From positions 3,906,001 to 3,970,000 of the forward strand of contig OY970315.1 of NCBI GenBank assembly GCA_963716525.1: a stretch of DNA of 64,000 nt, written 5' to 3'. The first letter of the stretch is position 1. Each line of letters opens with the position of its first letter. A program made the position numbers and the translations under genes. Shown in pieces: positions 57,546 through 64,000 of this stretch. The DNA is from JBBREP01 sp963716525. GTDB lineage: Bacteria > Actinomycetota > Acidimicrobiia > IMCC26256 > PALSA-610. The notes under the pieces were generated by a model. It saw only the letters and a program-made list of their open reading frames with translations, was not told the origin of the DNA and made no database searches.

Positions 57546-58130
57546 ATGGTCGCCGACGCCGCCGCACGCGACGAGCCGCCATACCTCGACGCCGCGACGT
57601 TGACCGGTCTGCTGGCCGACGAGGACCGTCTCCGGGTCGTGGCCGCGCTCGCGCTCGGCGCCGCCGACATCGATGCGCTGCGCCACGCCACCGGGCTCGA
57701 GCTTCCGGCCGCCGTGCGGGCGCTGCAGCGGCTCGTCGACGCGGGCCTGGTGGAACGGGCCGCCGACGGCCGGCTCGCCCTGCTGAGCCGCGCGTTCCAG
57801 CTCGCGGCGCGCTACGAGGCCGCGCGCCGCGCGGTCGCGCCCGAGGAACATCCGGGAGTGCCCGCCGACGCGGCGCGAGTGCTGCGTTCCTTCCTGCGCG
57901 ACGGGCGGCTCACCCACATCCCGGCCCAGCACAGCAAGCGGGTGGTGGTGCTCGAGCATCTCGCGCAGCAATTCGAGCCGGGCACGCGCTACTCCGAGAA
58001 GATGGTGAACCTGGTGCTCGGCCGCTTCCATCCCGACACCGCGGCACTACGCCGCTACCTCGTCGACTACGGATTCCTCGACCGCGATCACGGCGAGTAC
58101 TGGCGCTCCGGCGGCCACGTCGCGCTGTAG
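57546..58130 (+). CDS. winged-helix regulator with DUF2087 domain
   Basis: A 194-residue protein. The N-terminal ArsR-like helix-turn-helix reads LLADEDRLRVVAALALGAADIDALRHATGLELPAAVRALQRLVDAGLV; the C-terminal DUF2087 reads SFLRDGRLTHIPAQHSKRVVVLEHLAQQFEPGTRYSEKMVN and ends YLVDYGFLDRDHGEYWRSGG. DUF2087 regulators are common in actinobacteria and mostly uncharacterised. It is divergent from the PIG-L deacetylase with about 75 bases between starts, so it may control it and the amine oxidase. A TACTCT near 57504 is a possible -10 with a leader of about 36 nt. Confidence 0.87.
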   Translation: MVADAAARDEPPYLDAATLTGLLADEDRLRVVAALALGAADIDALRHATGLELPAAVRALQRLVDAGLVERAADGRLALLSRAFQLAARYEAARRAVAPEEHPGVPADAARVLRSFLRDGRLTHIPAQHSKRVVVLEHLAQQFEPGTRYSEKMVNLVLGRFHPDTAALRRYLVDYGFLDRDHGEYWRSGGHVAL

Positions 58131-58545
58131 GGAGCGCCGCGACAGGGGCGAAGGTCCTACGACCCCGGACGCACAATTCCACCCTGCGACCCCTTGCATC
58201 GGCGACCGGTCAGGCGCACCATGGCGGTACCCCACCCATGACGTTGCCGACCCACGGGGAGCGGCCAATGCAGGAGATCCCACCGGACCACGCGATGCGG
58301 TAGTCGTCCGGCAGCGGACGGGCCTCCAACCATGAACGGTGCACTGAGACAGCACAGCACCGAACGGCCCGGCGTCTCGCCCGGACGGCCGCCGCGTCTC
58401 GCACCCGAAGCACGTTCAAACACGACGCGATGCCCGGCTGCGGCCGGGCATCGCCGCGTGCCGCCCCTCGTGACCGGGAACTCTCAGGGCGCTTCCGGCG
58501 ACTTCTGAGTACCCGGGTAGGTTGCCCGGGCGGAGGGAAGCGAGC
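58131..58545 (+). other. 415-base intergenic region with several possible RNA stems
   Basis: No protein gene is supported. Possible stems are TGCATcGGC (from 58195) with GCCaATGCA (58263-58272), CGGTGC (58337-58342) with GCACCG (58357-58362), and the perfect hairpin at 58428-58453. The region precedes the copper-redox genes and could hold a 5' regulatory RNA, but I recognise no known riboswitch class. Confidence 0.35.
58428..58453. terminator. perfect 11-bp hairpin
   Basis: CGATGCCCGGC (58428-58438), loop TGCG, GCCGGGCATCG (58443-58453). It is 300 bases after the DUF2087 gene and 90 bases before the copper operon. It could end upstream transcription or be an attenuator. Confidence 0.5.
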
Positions 58546-59238
58546 ATGCGCCTGGTGAAGCACTGTGCCGTCACGACCGCAGCGGTCGCCATCGCGACAT
58601 CCGGAGTGTTGGCGATGCTGCTTCTCGGTGCCGCGCCGGCCTCGGCGCACGTGGTCAGCACCGTCGGCAAGTACCAGCTGACCGTCGGCTGGAGCAGCGA
58701 ACCCACCTACAGCGGCTTCCCCAACGCGGTCTACCTCGGGGTGAAGGACGCGGCAACGCTCCACCCCGTCGACGACATCGGCGACGCGCTCCGGGTCACC
58801 GTCAGCACGGGCAAGCTGACCTCACCCCCTCTCCAGCCCCAGCTGACCTTCGACGAGGACACCGGGCTCGGCAGCCACGGCGTGTACACCGCGTCGATCA
58901 TCCCGACCGCCCCGGGCGTCTACACGTTCCACCTCTCCGGCTCGATCAACGGCCAGACGATCGACAAGTCCTTCACGTCGTCCGACTCGACCTTCGACGA
59001 CGTGGTCGAGCCCTCCGACGTGCAGTTCCCGAACAAGGTGCCGCCCGCCGCCGAGCTGAGCACGAACATCGCCCGATTGAACACGCGGACCGCGGCCGCG
59101 ACCTCCAAGGCGTCGTCGGCCCACGACTCGGCGTCGACCGCCACGACGCTCGCGATCGTCGCGCTCGTCGTGGGCGGCGCGCTCGGGATCGCGGGCATCG
59201 GCCTCGGGCTCCGTGGACGGCGCGCATCGACATCATGA
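58546..59238 (+). CDS. exported, membrane-anchored protein of a copper-associated operon
   Basis: A 230-residue protein. The Sec signal peptide runs RLVKHCAVTTAAVAIATSGV to GAAPASA, with predicted cleavage at ASA/HVV, leaving an N-terminal His on the mature protein, as in CopC proteins where that residue binds copper. An Ig-like domain follows (QLTVGWSSEPTYSGFPNAVY, VYTFHLSGSINGQTIDKSF), then an Ala/Thr-rich stalk and a C-terminal membrane helix (LAIVALVVGGALGIAGIGLGL) with an Arg-rich stop. GGAGGG precedes the ATG. It is one base upstream of the CopC-CopD gene. No firm family name; role in copper delivery is inference from context. Confidence 0.75.
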   Translation: MRLVKHCAVTTAAVAIATSGVLAMLLLGAAPASAHVVSTVGKYQLTVGWSSEPTYSGFPNAVYLGVKDAATLHPVDDIGDALRVTVSTGKLTSPPLQPQLTFDEDTGLGSHGVYTASIIPTAPGVYTFHLSGSINGQTIDKSFTSSDSTFDDVVEPSDVQFPNKVPPAAELSTNIARLNTRTAAATSKASSAHDSASTATTLAIVALVVGGALGIAGIGLGLRGRRASTS

Positions 59239-59239
59239 C

Positions 59240-61270
59240 GTGACACTCCGCCGAATCACCGTATCGGTGGCGTTGACGCTGCTCGTCGTCGTCGCCACGG
59301 CCACGGGCGCGTCGGCACACGCGCTCCGCGTCGCCTCGGATCCCGACGCCGGTGCGGTGCTGAAGCGCGGCCCGAGTCTCGTCACGGTCACGTTCGGCGA
59401 GGAGCCCGACCCCGCGCTCTCGTCGATCACGGTCCTCGATTCCACCGGCGGCCATCACGAGGTCACGCCGCATCCCGCGCCCGAGGCCGGCCATCCGATC
59501 GTGCTCACCGAGCGGGTGCGCAACATGAACAAGGGCGTGTACACGGTGTCTTGGCGCACCGTGTCGAAAGTCGACGGACACCTCGCGACCGGCTCGTTCA
59601 ACTTCGGCGTGAACGTCGTGCCGCAAGCCACCACGACGGGCGCGTCGGTCGTCAGCGCGCCGTCGCCGTCGTTCGCGACGCTGTTCGCACGCTGGATCTT
59701 CGACGGCGGCGTCATCACGTTGATCGGCGCCGCGTTCATCGGGCTGCTCGAGACCGTGCTGCGGGACGACGGGTCTGAGCCGGCGGGCGGCGCGCGGCTA
59801 CGGGCGCGGCGGCGTCTCCTGTTACTCACGTGCGGCGCCTGGCTCGCCGCGTTCGCGGGCGCAGTGCTCATCACCGACACTGCCCGGTCCGCCGCCGGTC
59901 TGAGCTGGAGCAACGTGCTGCACGACTCGCTCGGCCACCAGCTCGACGAGCGGGCGGCACCGCTGCTGCTCGCCGCGCTCGCGATCGTGGCCGCGTGGAT
60001 CGCCGCGAGATCGCGCCGCGGCATGGCGATCTCGCTCGGGGCGCTGCTCGCCGCGATGGCCGTGACGATCGCCGGCGAGATCGAGACCTCCCATGCGGCG
60101 GCGACGCCGCTGCACCGCTGGTTCGCGCTGCTCGTGCTCGCCCTGCACCTCGCGTCCGCCGGCGTGTGGATCGGTGGGCTCGCCGCGCTGCTCGTGGTCC
60201 TCGGCGCGCTCACCGAGGATCACCGAGCCGCGGTCGCGCGCCGCTACTCGCTCACGATCGGCGGCATGCTCGTGCTCGTCGCGCTCACGGGATCGCAGCG
60301 CGCCTACGCCGAGGTGGGCAGCTGGTCGGCATTCCTGCACACCACGTTCGGGCGCTGGGTGCTGCTGAAGATCGTGCTGTTCTGCATGCTCGGCTCGCTC
60401 GGCGCGGTCAACCGCTTCCGCAACGTGCCGAGGGTGCGGAGCTCGGCACGGGGCCTCGTGCGCGTCGGAGCGATCGAGCTCGTCGTCGCGACGGTCGTCA
60501 TCGTCGCCACCGGCAACCTGCAGAGCCTCGCCCCGAGCGCGTCGTCGAGCGCGGCGGCGGCCCCGAAGCCGCTCGTGGTTCACGGCGCCGACGCGGCGAC
60601 GACAGCGCGGGTGCAGCTCACGATCGCTCCGGGCTATCCCGGCTTCAACAGCTTCACGGCTCGCGTCGTCGACTACGACACCCACAAGCCCGTGGCGGCG
60701 ACGAGCGCGAGTCTCACGTTCGTGCTCCCGGCGCGGCCCGACATCGCGCGCTCTCGGCTCGACCTGCGGCGCGCGGCCGACGGAACGTGGCGCGGCAACG
60801 GAGCGAACCTGTCACTGCCGGGCCGGTGGTCGGTCAAGCTGCTCGTGCAGGAAGCGACCGGAGCCGTGGAGGTGCCGTTCTCCGTGCCGACGCGCGCCAC
60901 CCCGCAGACGATCTCCAAGTCGGTGAGCCCCGGGCAGCCGACGATCTACACCATCCACGTCGCGGGGGAACGGTCGATCCAGGTGTACACCGACAGCCTG
61001 CGCACCGGCCTCTACGAGGTACACGTGACGTTCTTCGACGCGTCGGGTAACGAGCTCGTGATCGACCACGTGACCGTGCGCGCCCGGCGCGCCGGCAGCA
61101 CGCGCACCGAGAACCTGCCGACGCGCCGCCTCGACCAGCTCGGGCACTTCGTGAGCGACATCGTGAGCACGGGTGGCAGGTACACGATCGATACCGACGC
61201 GACGGGGAAGGACGGGTCGGTGACCTCGGCACACATCACGCTCGCGCTCGAAGGCAAGGCGCCCCAATGA
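59240..61270 (+). CDS. CopC-CopD fusion with C-terminal YtkA-like domain
   Basis: A 676-residue protein from GTG 59240. The signal peptide ends ...GASA/HALRVASDPDAG, leaving an N-terminal His; residues 30-130 are a CopC beta-barrel (KRGPSLVTVTFGEEPDPALSSI, WRTVSKVDGHLATGSFNFGV). Residues 145-430 form about eight TM helices of CopD (ARWIFDGGVITLIGAAFIGL, HRWFALLVLALHLASAGVWIGG with a copper-type His). Residues 450-620 are a FixH/YtkA-like Ig domain. It resembles YcnJ of Bacillus, a copper importer. It follows the anchored protein by one base and overlaps dsbB (ATGA), so copper acquisition and thiol oxidation are co-expressed. Confidence 0.9.
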   Translation: MTLRRITVSVALTLLVVVATATGASAHALRVASDPDAGAVLKRGPSLVTVTFGEEPDPALSSITVLDSTGGHHEVTPHPAPEAGHPIVLTERVRNMNKGVYTVSWRTVSKVDGHLATGSFNFGVNVVPQATTTGASVVSAPSPSFATLFARWIFDGGVITLIGAAFIGLLETVLRDDGSEPAGGARLRARRRLLLLTCGAWLAAFAGAVLITDTARSAAGLSWSNVLHDSLGHQLDERAAPLLLAALAIVAAWIAARSRRGMAISLGALLAAMAVTIAGEIETSHAAATPLHRWFALLVLALHLASAGVWIGGLAALLVVLGALTEDHRAAVARRYSLTIGGMLVLVALTGSQRAYAEVGSWSAFLHTTFGRWVLLKIVLFCMLGSLGAVNRFRNVPRVRSSARGLVRVGAIELVVATVVIVATGNLQSLAPSASSSAAAAPKPLVVHGADAATTARVQLTIAPGYPGFNSFTARVVDYDTHKPVAATSASLTFVLPARPDIARSRLDLRRAADGTWRGNGANLSLPGRWSVKLLVQEATGAVEVPFSVPTRATPQTISKSVSPGQPTIYTIHVAGERSIQVYTDSLRTGLYEVHVTFFDASGNELVIDHVTVRARRAGSTRTENLPTRRLDQLGHFVSDIVSTGGRYTIDTDATGKDGSVTSAHITLALEGKAPQ

Positions 61271-61845
61271 GCACCACCACGCTTTCCCGCTTCTTCGCCG
61301 TCCTCGCGCTGTGCACGTTCGCGGCGACGTTGGTGGTGACGGCACTCGCGATCACGCGGCGCCTGCGGCCCGAGTCGAGCGCCGCGGCTCTCCTCGACGA
61401 CATCGCCGAGAACTCGCTCTGGCTCGGCACGATCGTCGCCGTGGTCACCACGGGCGGCAGCCTCTACTACTCGCTCGGCGCGCACTTCACACCCTGTGAG
61501 TTGTGCTGGTACCAGCGGATCTGCGTGTACCCGCTCAGCGTGATCCTGCTGATCGCTGCGGCCCGCCGCGACTTCGCGGTGTGGCGCTACGCGCTGCCGC
61601 CCGCGGCTGTCGGCATCGTCATCGCCGTCTATCACAGCCAGCTTCAGGCCTTTCCCAGCCAGCATTCGTTCTGTGCCGTCGACAATCCGTGCACCGCGCG
61701 CTTTGTGTGGCAGTTTGGTTTTGTGTCGTTGCCGCTCATGGACCTCGCCGCGCTCACGTTCATCGCCGCGATGCTGGTGCTGGGGCGTGACCACGCGAAC
61801 CGGATCGACGCACTCGCTCGTCCCGAGGTGGAGGCCCGCACGTGA
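61267..61845 (+). CDS. disulfide bond formation protein B (DsbB/BdbC family)
   Basis: A 192-residue membrane protein with five hydrophobic segments. The quinone-side active pair is CELC in HFTPCELCWYQRICVYPL, and the second pair is SFCAVDNPCTARFVWQFGF. Together they relay electrons from a DsbA-like protein to quinone. Its start overlaps the CopCD stop, and its stop overlaps the start of the DsbA-like gene (ATGA), so the redox pair is translated together. Confidence 0.92.
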   Translation: MSTTTLSRFFAVLALCTFAATLVVTALAITRRLRPESSAAALLDDIAENSLWLGTIVAVVTTGGSLYYSLGAHFTPCELCWYQRICVYPLSVILLIAAARRDFAVWRYALPPAAVGIVIAVYHSQLQAFPSQHSFCAVDNPCTARFVWQFGFVSLPLMDLAALTFIAAMLVLGRDHANRIDALARPEVEART

Positions 61846-62757
61846 GCCCGTCGAACAAGCGCACGAAGAGCGCGGCCCGCACACCACAGGGCCGCCGGCC
61901 GCAAGGCCACGCGTCGCCGCCGTCACCACGTAGACCGAGTCCGCCGCCGCGCGGCGGCCGCGTGAAGTGGATCGCCGTTGCGGTGGTGATCGCGGATCGC
62001 GATCGCGATCCTCATCGCCACGCTCGGCGGCGGAAACGGCTCGAAGACGACGACCACGATCGATTCGCTCACGCCCAAGGTGGGGCACGCGCCAGCGCCT
62101 GCGAGCCTCGTCACGAAGGTCACGTCGGTGCCCCAGAGCGTGTACGACGCGGTAGGGCTCGGCACCGGTGAGCTCCCGCAGAAGATCAACGACGCGACCC
62201 CTGGCGCGAAGCCCGAGCTCCTCTTCGTCGGCGCCGAGTTCTGCCCCTACTGCGCCGCCGAACGGTGGGCGATCGTCAACGCACTCGGGCGCTTCGGAAC
62301 GTTCCGCAACCTGCAGGTGACGCACTCGTCGTCGAGCGACGTCTACCCGAATACCGAGACGTTCTCGTTCTACGGATCCACGTACACGAGTTCCTACCTG
62401 TCGTTCACGCCGGTGGAGGCCCAGTCGAACGAGCCCGACAACGGCAGCTACAAGACGTTGCAGCTACCCACGAACGAGCAACAGCAGATCTGGCAGAAGT
62501 ACACGTCGGGCTATCCGTTCCTGTACCTCGCAGGGCGCTATGCCGCCGCCAACACGTTCGACCCGAGCGTGCTGGCGAGCAAGACCCACGACGAGATCGC
62601 GGCCGCGCTCGACAGCCCGAACACTGCAATTGCTAAGGGAGCGATCGGCAGCGCGAACGGGATCACGGCGGCGATCTGCACGCTCACGGGCAACAAGCCC
62701 GCGAACGTGTGCACGATCCCGGCGATCAAGGACCTCGAGGCCCGCCTCGGGGCGTAG
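61842..62757 (+). CDS. membrane-anchored DsbA/thioredoxin-fold protein (DUF929-like), frameshifted
   Basis: A basic N-terminus rich in Pro/Arg precedes a TM segment (VKWIAVAVVIA) in one frame. After one extra G near 61995 the next frame continues it (IAIAILIATLGG), followed by a linker and the DUF929 thioredoxin-like domain with the redox motif GAEFCPYCAAERWAIVNAL. A second Cys pair lies near the end (AAICTLTGNKPANVCTIP). The repaired protein has about 304 residues. It should be the oxidant of extracytoplasmic thiols recycled by the DsbB encoded just upstream. It is stop-to-stop adjacent to the anti-sigma gene. Confidence 0.85.
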
Positions 62758-63480
62758 TCACCGTTTCCGTCGCGGCGGGACGCTCAACCGGCCCGGTCGA
62801 CGTCGGCCCGATCGGCATGCGAGCGCGGCAACGACGCGAGCCGCAGCCGTGAGCGCGACGAGCCCTGGGAGCGCTCCACGTCCGTGCTGCCGCGCGGCCA
62901 CGAGCTCGGCACGGCGAGTAGCCACACCGAGCGCGGTGCCCAGCACCTCGAGCAGATGATGCGCCTCGAGGAACGGCGACGTCTTCCCGTTGACGGTGTC
63001 GACGATCGCCGCGATCACCATCGCGGCCGCCAACGTCGCCGTCATCGGCACGAGGCTGCGCGCCTGGCGCGGGCGGATCGCGACGACGAGGAGCGCAACG
63101 GCGAAGGCGATACCGAACGCGCCGAGATGGCGCGCCGCGTGCGTCGGCACGCCCCCGTCGTCGCCGTACAGCAGTGCCGGCGTGAAGATGACGCCCTCCA
63201 CGAGTGCCACCACGGCGAGCGCCCCGCGAGCGCAGAGCCACAACGCCGAACGCTCGTCGGCGCGGGCCGCGGCGAGGATCGCCCGGCTGCGGTCGGGCAC
63301 GCGGGGTGCGGGGCGCACCCGCACGGCGGCGTGCAGCGCGCGGGCGCCGGCCTCGAAGTCGCGACAGGCGTCACACCGGGCTACGTGCTCGACGACGGCG
63401 GCAGGCGCGAGATCGCTCTCCTCGGCGTCGAGTGCCGCGGAGATGGCTTCCTGCACCTCACGACAGGTCGGGTCGGCCAC
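62758..63480 (-). CDS. zinc-binding anti-sigma factor with multi-pass membrane domain
   Basis: A 240-residue protein from GTG 63480 (AGGAG just upstream). The N-terminal zf-HC2 domain has the ZAS motif VEHVARCDACRDF (H-x3-C-x2-C). Residues 90-240 contain about four to five hydrophobic helices (LCARGALAVVALVEGVIFT, LGAFGIAFAVALLVVAI, ATLAAAMVIAAIVDTV), so it is membrane-tethered. The divergent gene encodes an ECF sigma factor, the probable partner; cognate pairs are usually in one operon, so the divergent order is less common. ZAS proteins often sense thiol or redox state, which fits the adjacent Dsb genes. Confidence 0.85.
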   Translation of the reverse strand: MADPTCREVQEAISAALDAEESDLAPAAVVEHVARCDACRDFEAGARALHAAVRVRPAPRVPDRSRAILAAARADERSALWLCARGALAVVALVEGVIFTPALLYGDDGGVPTHAARHLGAFGIAFAVALLVVAIRPRQARSLVPMTATLAAAMVIAAIVDTVNGKTSPFLEAHHLLEVLGTALGVATRRAELVAARQHGRGALPGLVALTAAARVVAALACRSGRRRPGRLSVPPRRKR

Positions 63481-63627
63481 CACTCCTGATCCAGTCGCCG
63501 CGGGGCTGCGCAGAGTTCCCGCCGAGCCGAGCCGGGCCCACCCGTGCCGGGGAGCACGGGAGCACCGCGGGTGCGCACGTTCGGTGCGAGCAGCGGTACC
63601 GGTGCTCGACGCGACAGAATGGGGCCG

Positions 63628-64000
63628 ATGGACGAGCTGAGCCGGCTCGCGCGGGCCGCTGCCGCCGGCGACCACGTGGCCACCCGCCGCTTCGTGCAGC
63701 GCACCCAACCGCAGGTGTGGCAGGTGTGTGCCTACCTGGGTTCGGGCGACGACACCGACGATCTGGTCCAGGACACCTACGTGCGCGCGCTGCGGGGCCT
63801 CGCGGGCTACCGCGGCGAGGCTCCGGCCCTGCAGTGGCTGCTCGCCATCGCGCGCCGGGTGTGCGCCGACGAGGTGCGGCGGCGGGTCCGGGCGCGGCGG
63901 CGGATCCGGCGTCTCGCCGCATTGGCGTCGCCCCACGAAGCGCGCGCGCCGGCGATGCACAGCACCATCGAGGTCGACCGGCTGCTGCGCACCCTCGATC
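63628..64000 (+). CDS. ECF-family RNA polymerase sigma factor (3' truncated by window)
   Basis: Open to the window edge (124 codons visible). Region 2 is well kept: GDHVATRRFVQRTQPQVWQVC, DDTDDLVQDTYVRALRG and PALQWLLAIARRVCADEVRRR, the core-binding and -10-recognition helices. Region 4 is only reached at the end. ATG 63628 is chosen; ATG 63619 is also in frame. Its anti-sigma partner is probably the divergent gene. It may control the copper/thiol-redox operon, an inference from position only. Confidence 0.9.
   Translation, partial: MDELSRLARAAAAGDHVATRRFVQRTQPQVWQVCAYLGSGDDTDDLVQDTYVRALRGLAGYRGEAPALQWLLAIARRVCADEVRRRVRARRRIRRLAALASPHEARAPAMHSTIEVDRLLRTLD

Noticed and set aside
58131..58330. 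c-di-AMP or cobalamin riboswitch
   Set aside because: Only short words match; conserved cores were not found on either strand.
58320..58380. TPP riboswitch (CTGAGA present)
   Set aside because: The second conserved part (GAACCTGA with the following CGTAGGGA) is missing and downstream genes are not thiamine genes.

Overview
The window is very GC-rich, almost wholly coding, and reads as a chromosomal segment of a high-GC actinobacterium. The evidence is a CarD-type RNA polymerase regulator, EttA, many FadE/FadD/thiolase lipid-degradation genes, a WS/DGAT acyltransferase, maleylpyruvate-isomerase/DinB-fold proteins of the mycothiol-associated kind, PIG-L deacetylases and many leaderless promoters. 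The style of the gene set suggests an Acidimicrobiia-like lineage, but that is inference. No rRNA, CRISPR array, phage module or insertion sequence was found. One tRNA (Cys) is present.

Layout: 0-3.5 kb, tail of an APH-fold kinase, then a MarR - ClC - UspA operon and a small protein; tRNA-Cys. 3.7-8.6 kb, CoA-metabolism block (HMG-CoA-synthase-like/DUF35, SCP2 thiolase, enoyl-CoA hydratase, Nudix, SDR). 8.6-13.1 kb, agmatinase and a DinB-fold gene sharing one bidirectional promoter, an MFS exporter, a VapBC-like toxin-antitoxin pair, a methyltransferase. 13.3-17.5 kb, cytochrome P450, DinB-fold gene, and a pair of acyl-CoA dehydrogenases. 17.5-25.8 kb, tandem repeats, ABC-F ATPase, hydantoinase HyuB/HyuA, and a GGDEF-EAL c-di-GMP enzyme facing a secreted GH114 glycosidase. 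27-39 kb, HAD hydrolase, FadD/FadE/VOC operon, thioesterase/nitroreductase operon, alpha/beta hydrolase, hydroxyacid dehydrogenase, SDR, MaoC hydratase and TetR regulator. 39.4-44.5 kb, a complete Liv-type ABC importer with a fused LivH-LivM permease. 44.6-53.8 kb, PIG-L deacetylase, WS/DGAT, ion-channel-like protein, EttA, DUF885 peptidase-like protein, dienelactone hydrolase and an RNA methyltransferase. 53.7-58.1 kb, CarD, an NTF2-like protein, copper amine oxidase, PIG-L and a DUF2087 regulator. 58.5-64 kb, exported copper/thiol-redox genes (CopC-like, CopC-CopD fusion, DsbB, DsbA-like) followed by an anti-sigma factor divergent from an ECF sigma factor.

The common theme is uptake, activation and beta-oxidation-like breakdown of lipid or branched substrates under MarR/TetR control. 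The most interesting non-coding signals are: (i) a palindrome CTGAC-N6-GTCAG in three promoter regions (acyl-CoA dehydrogenase operon, ABC-F/hydantoinase divergent region, Liv importer), suggesting one local regulon; (ii) a 42-bp inverted-repeat element present twice, 31 kb apart, each time just beyond the 3' end of an ABC-F gene; (iii) an 83-bp exact tandem duplication between livHM and livG that builds a chain of ATGA-coupled 28-codon mini-ORFs; (iv) a shared divergent -10 element; (v) a hairpin holding the hyuA start codon.

Caveat: nine otherwise well-conserved genes carry eleven single-base frameshifts, mostly apparent insertions in GC-rich runs. Uncorrected sequencing or assembly error is the simplest explanation, so these genes are annotated over their full span.
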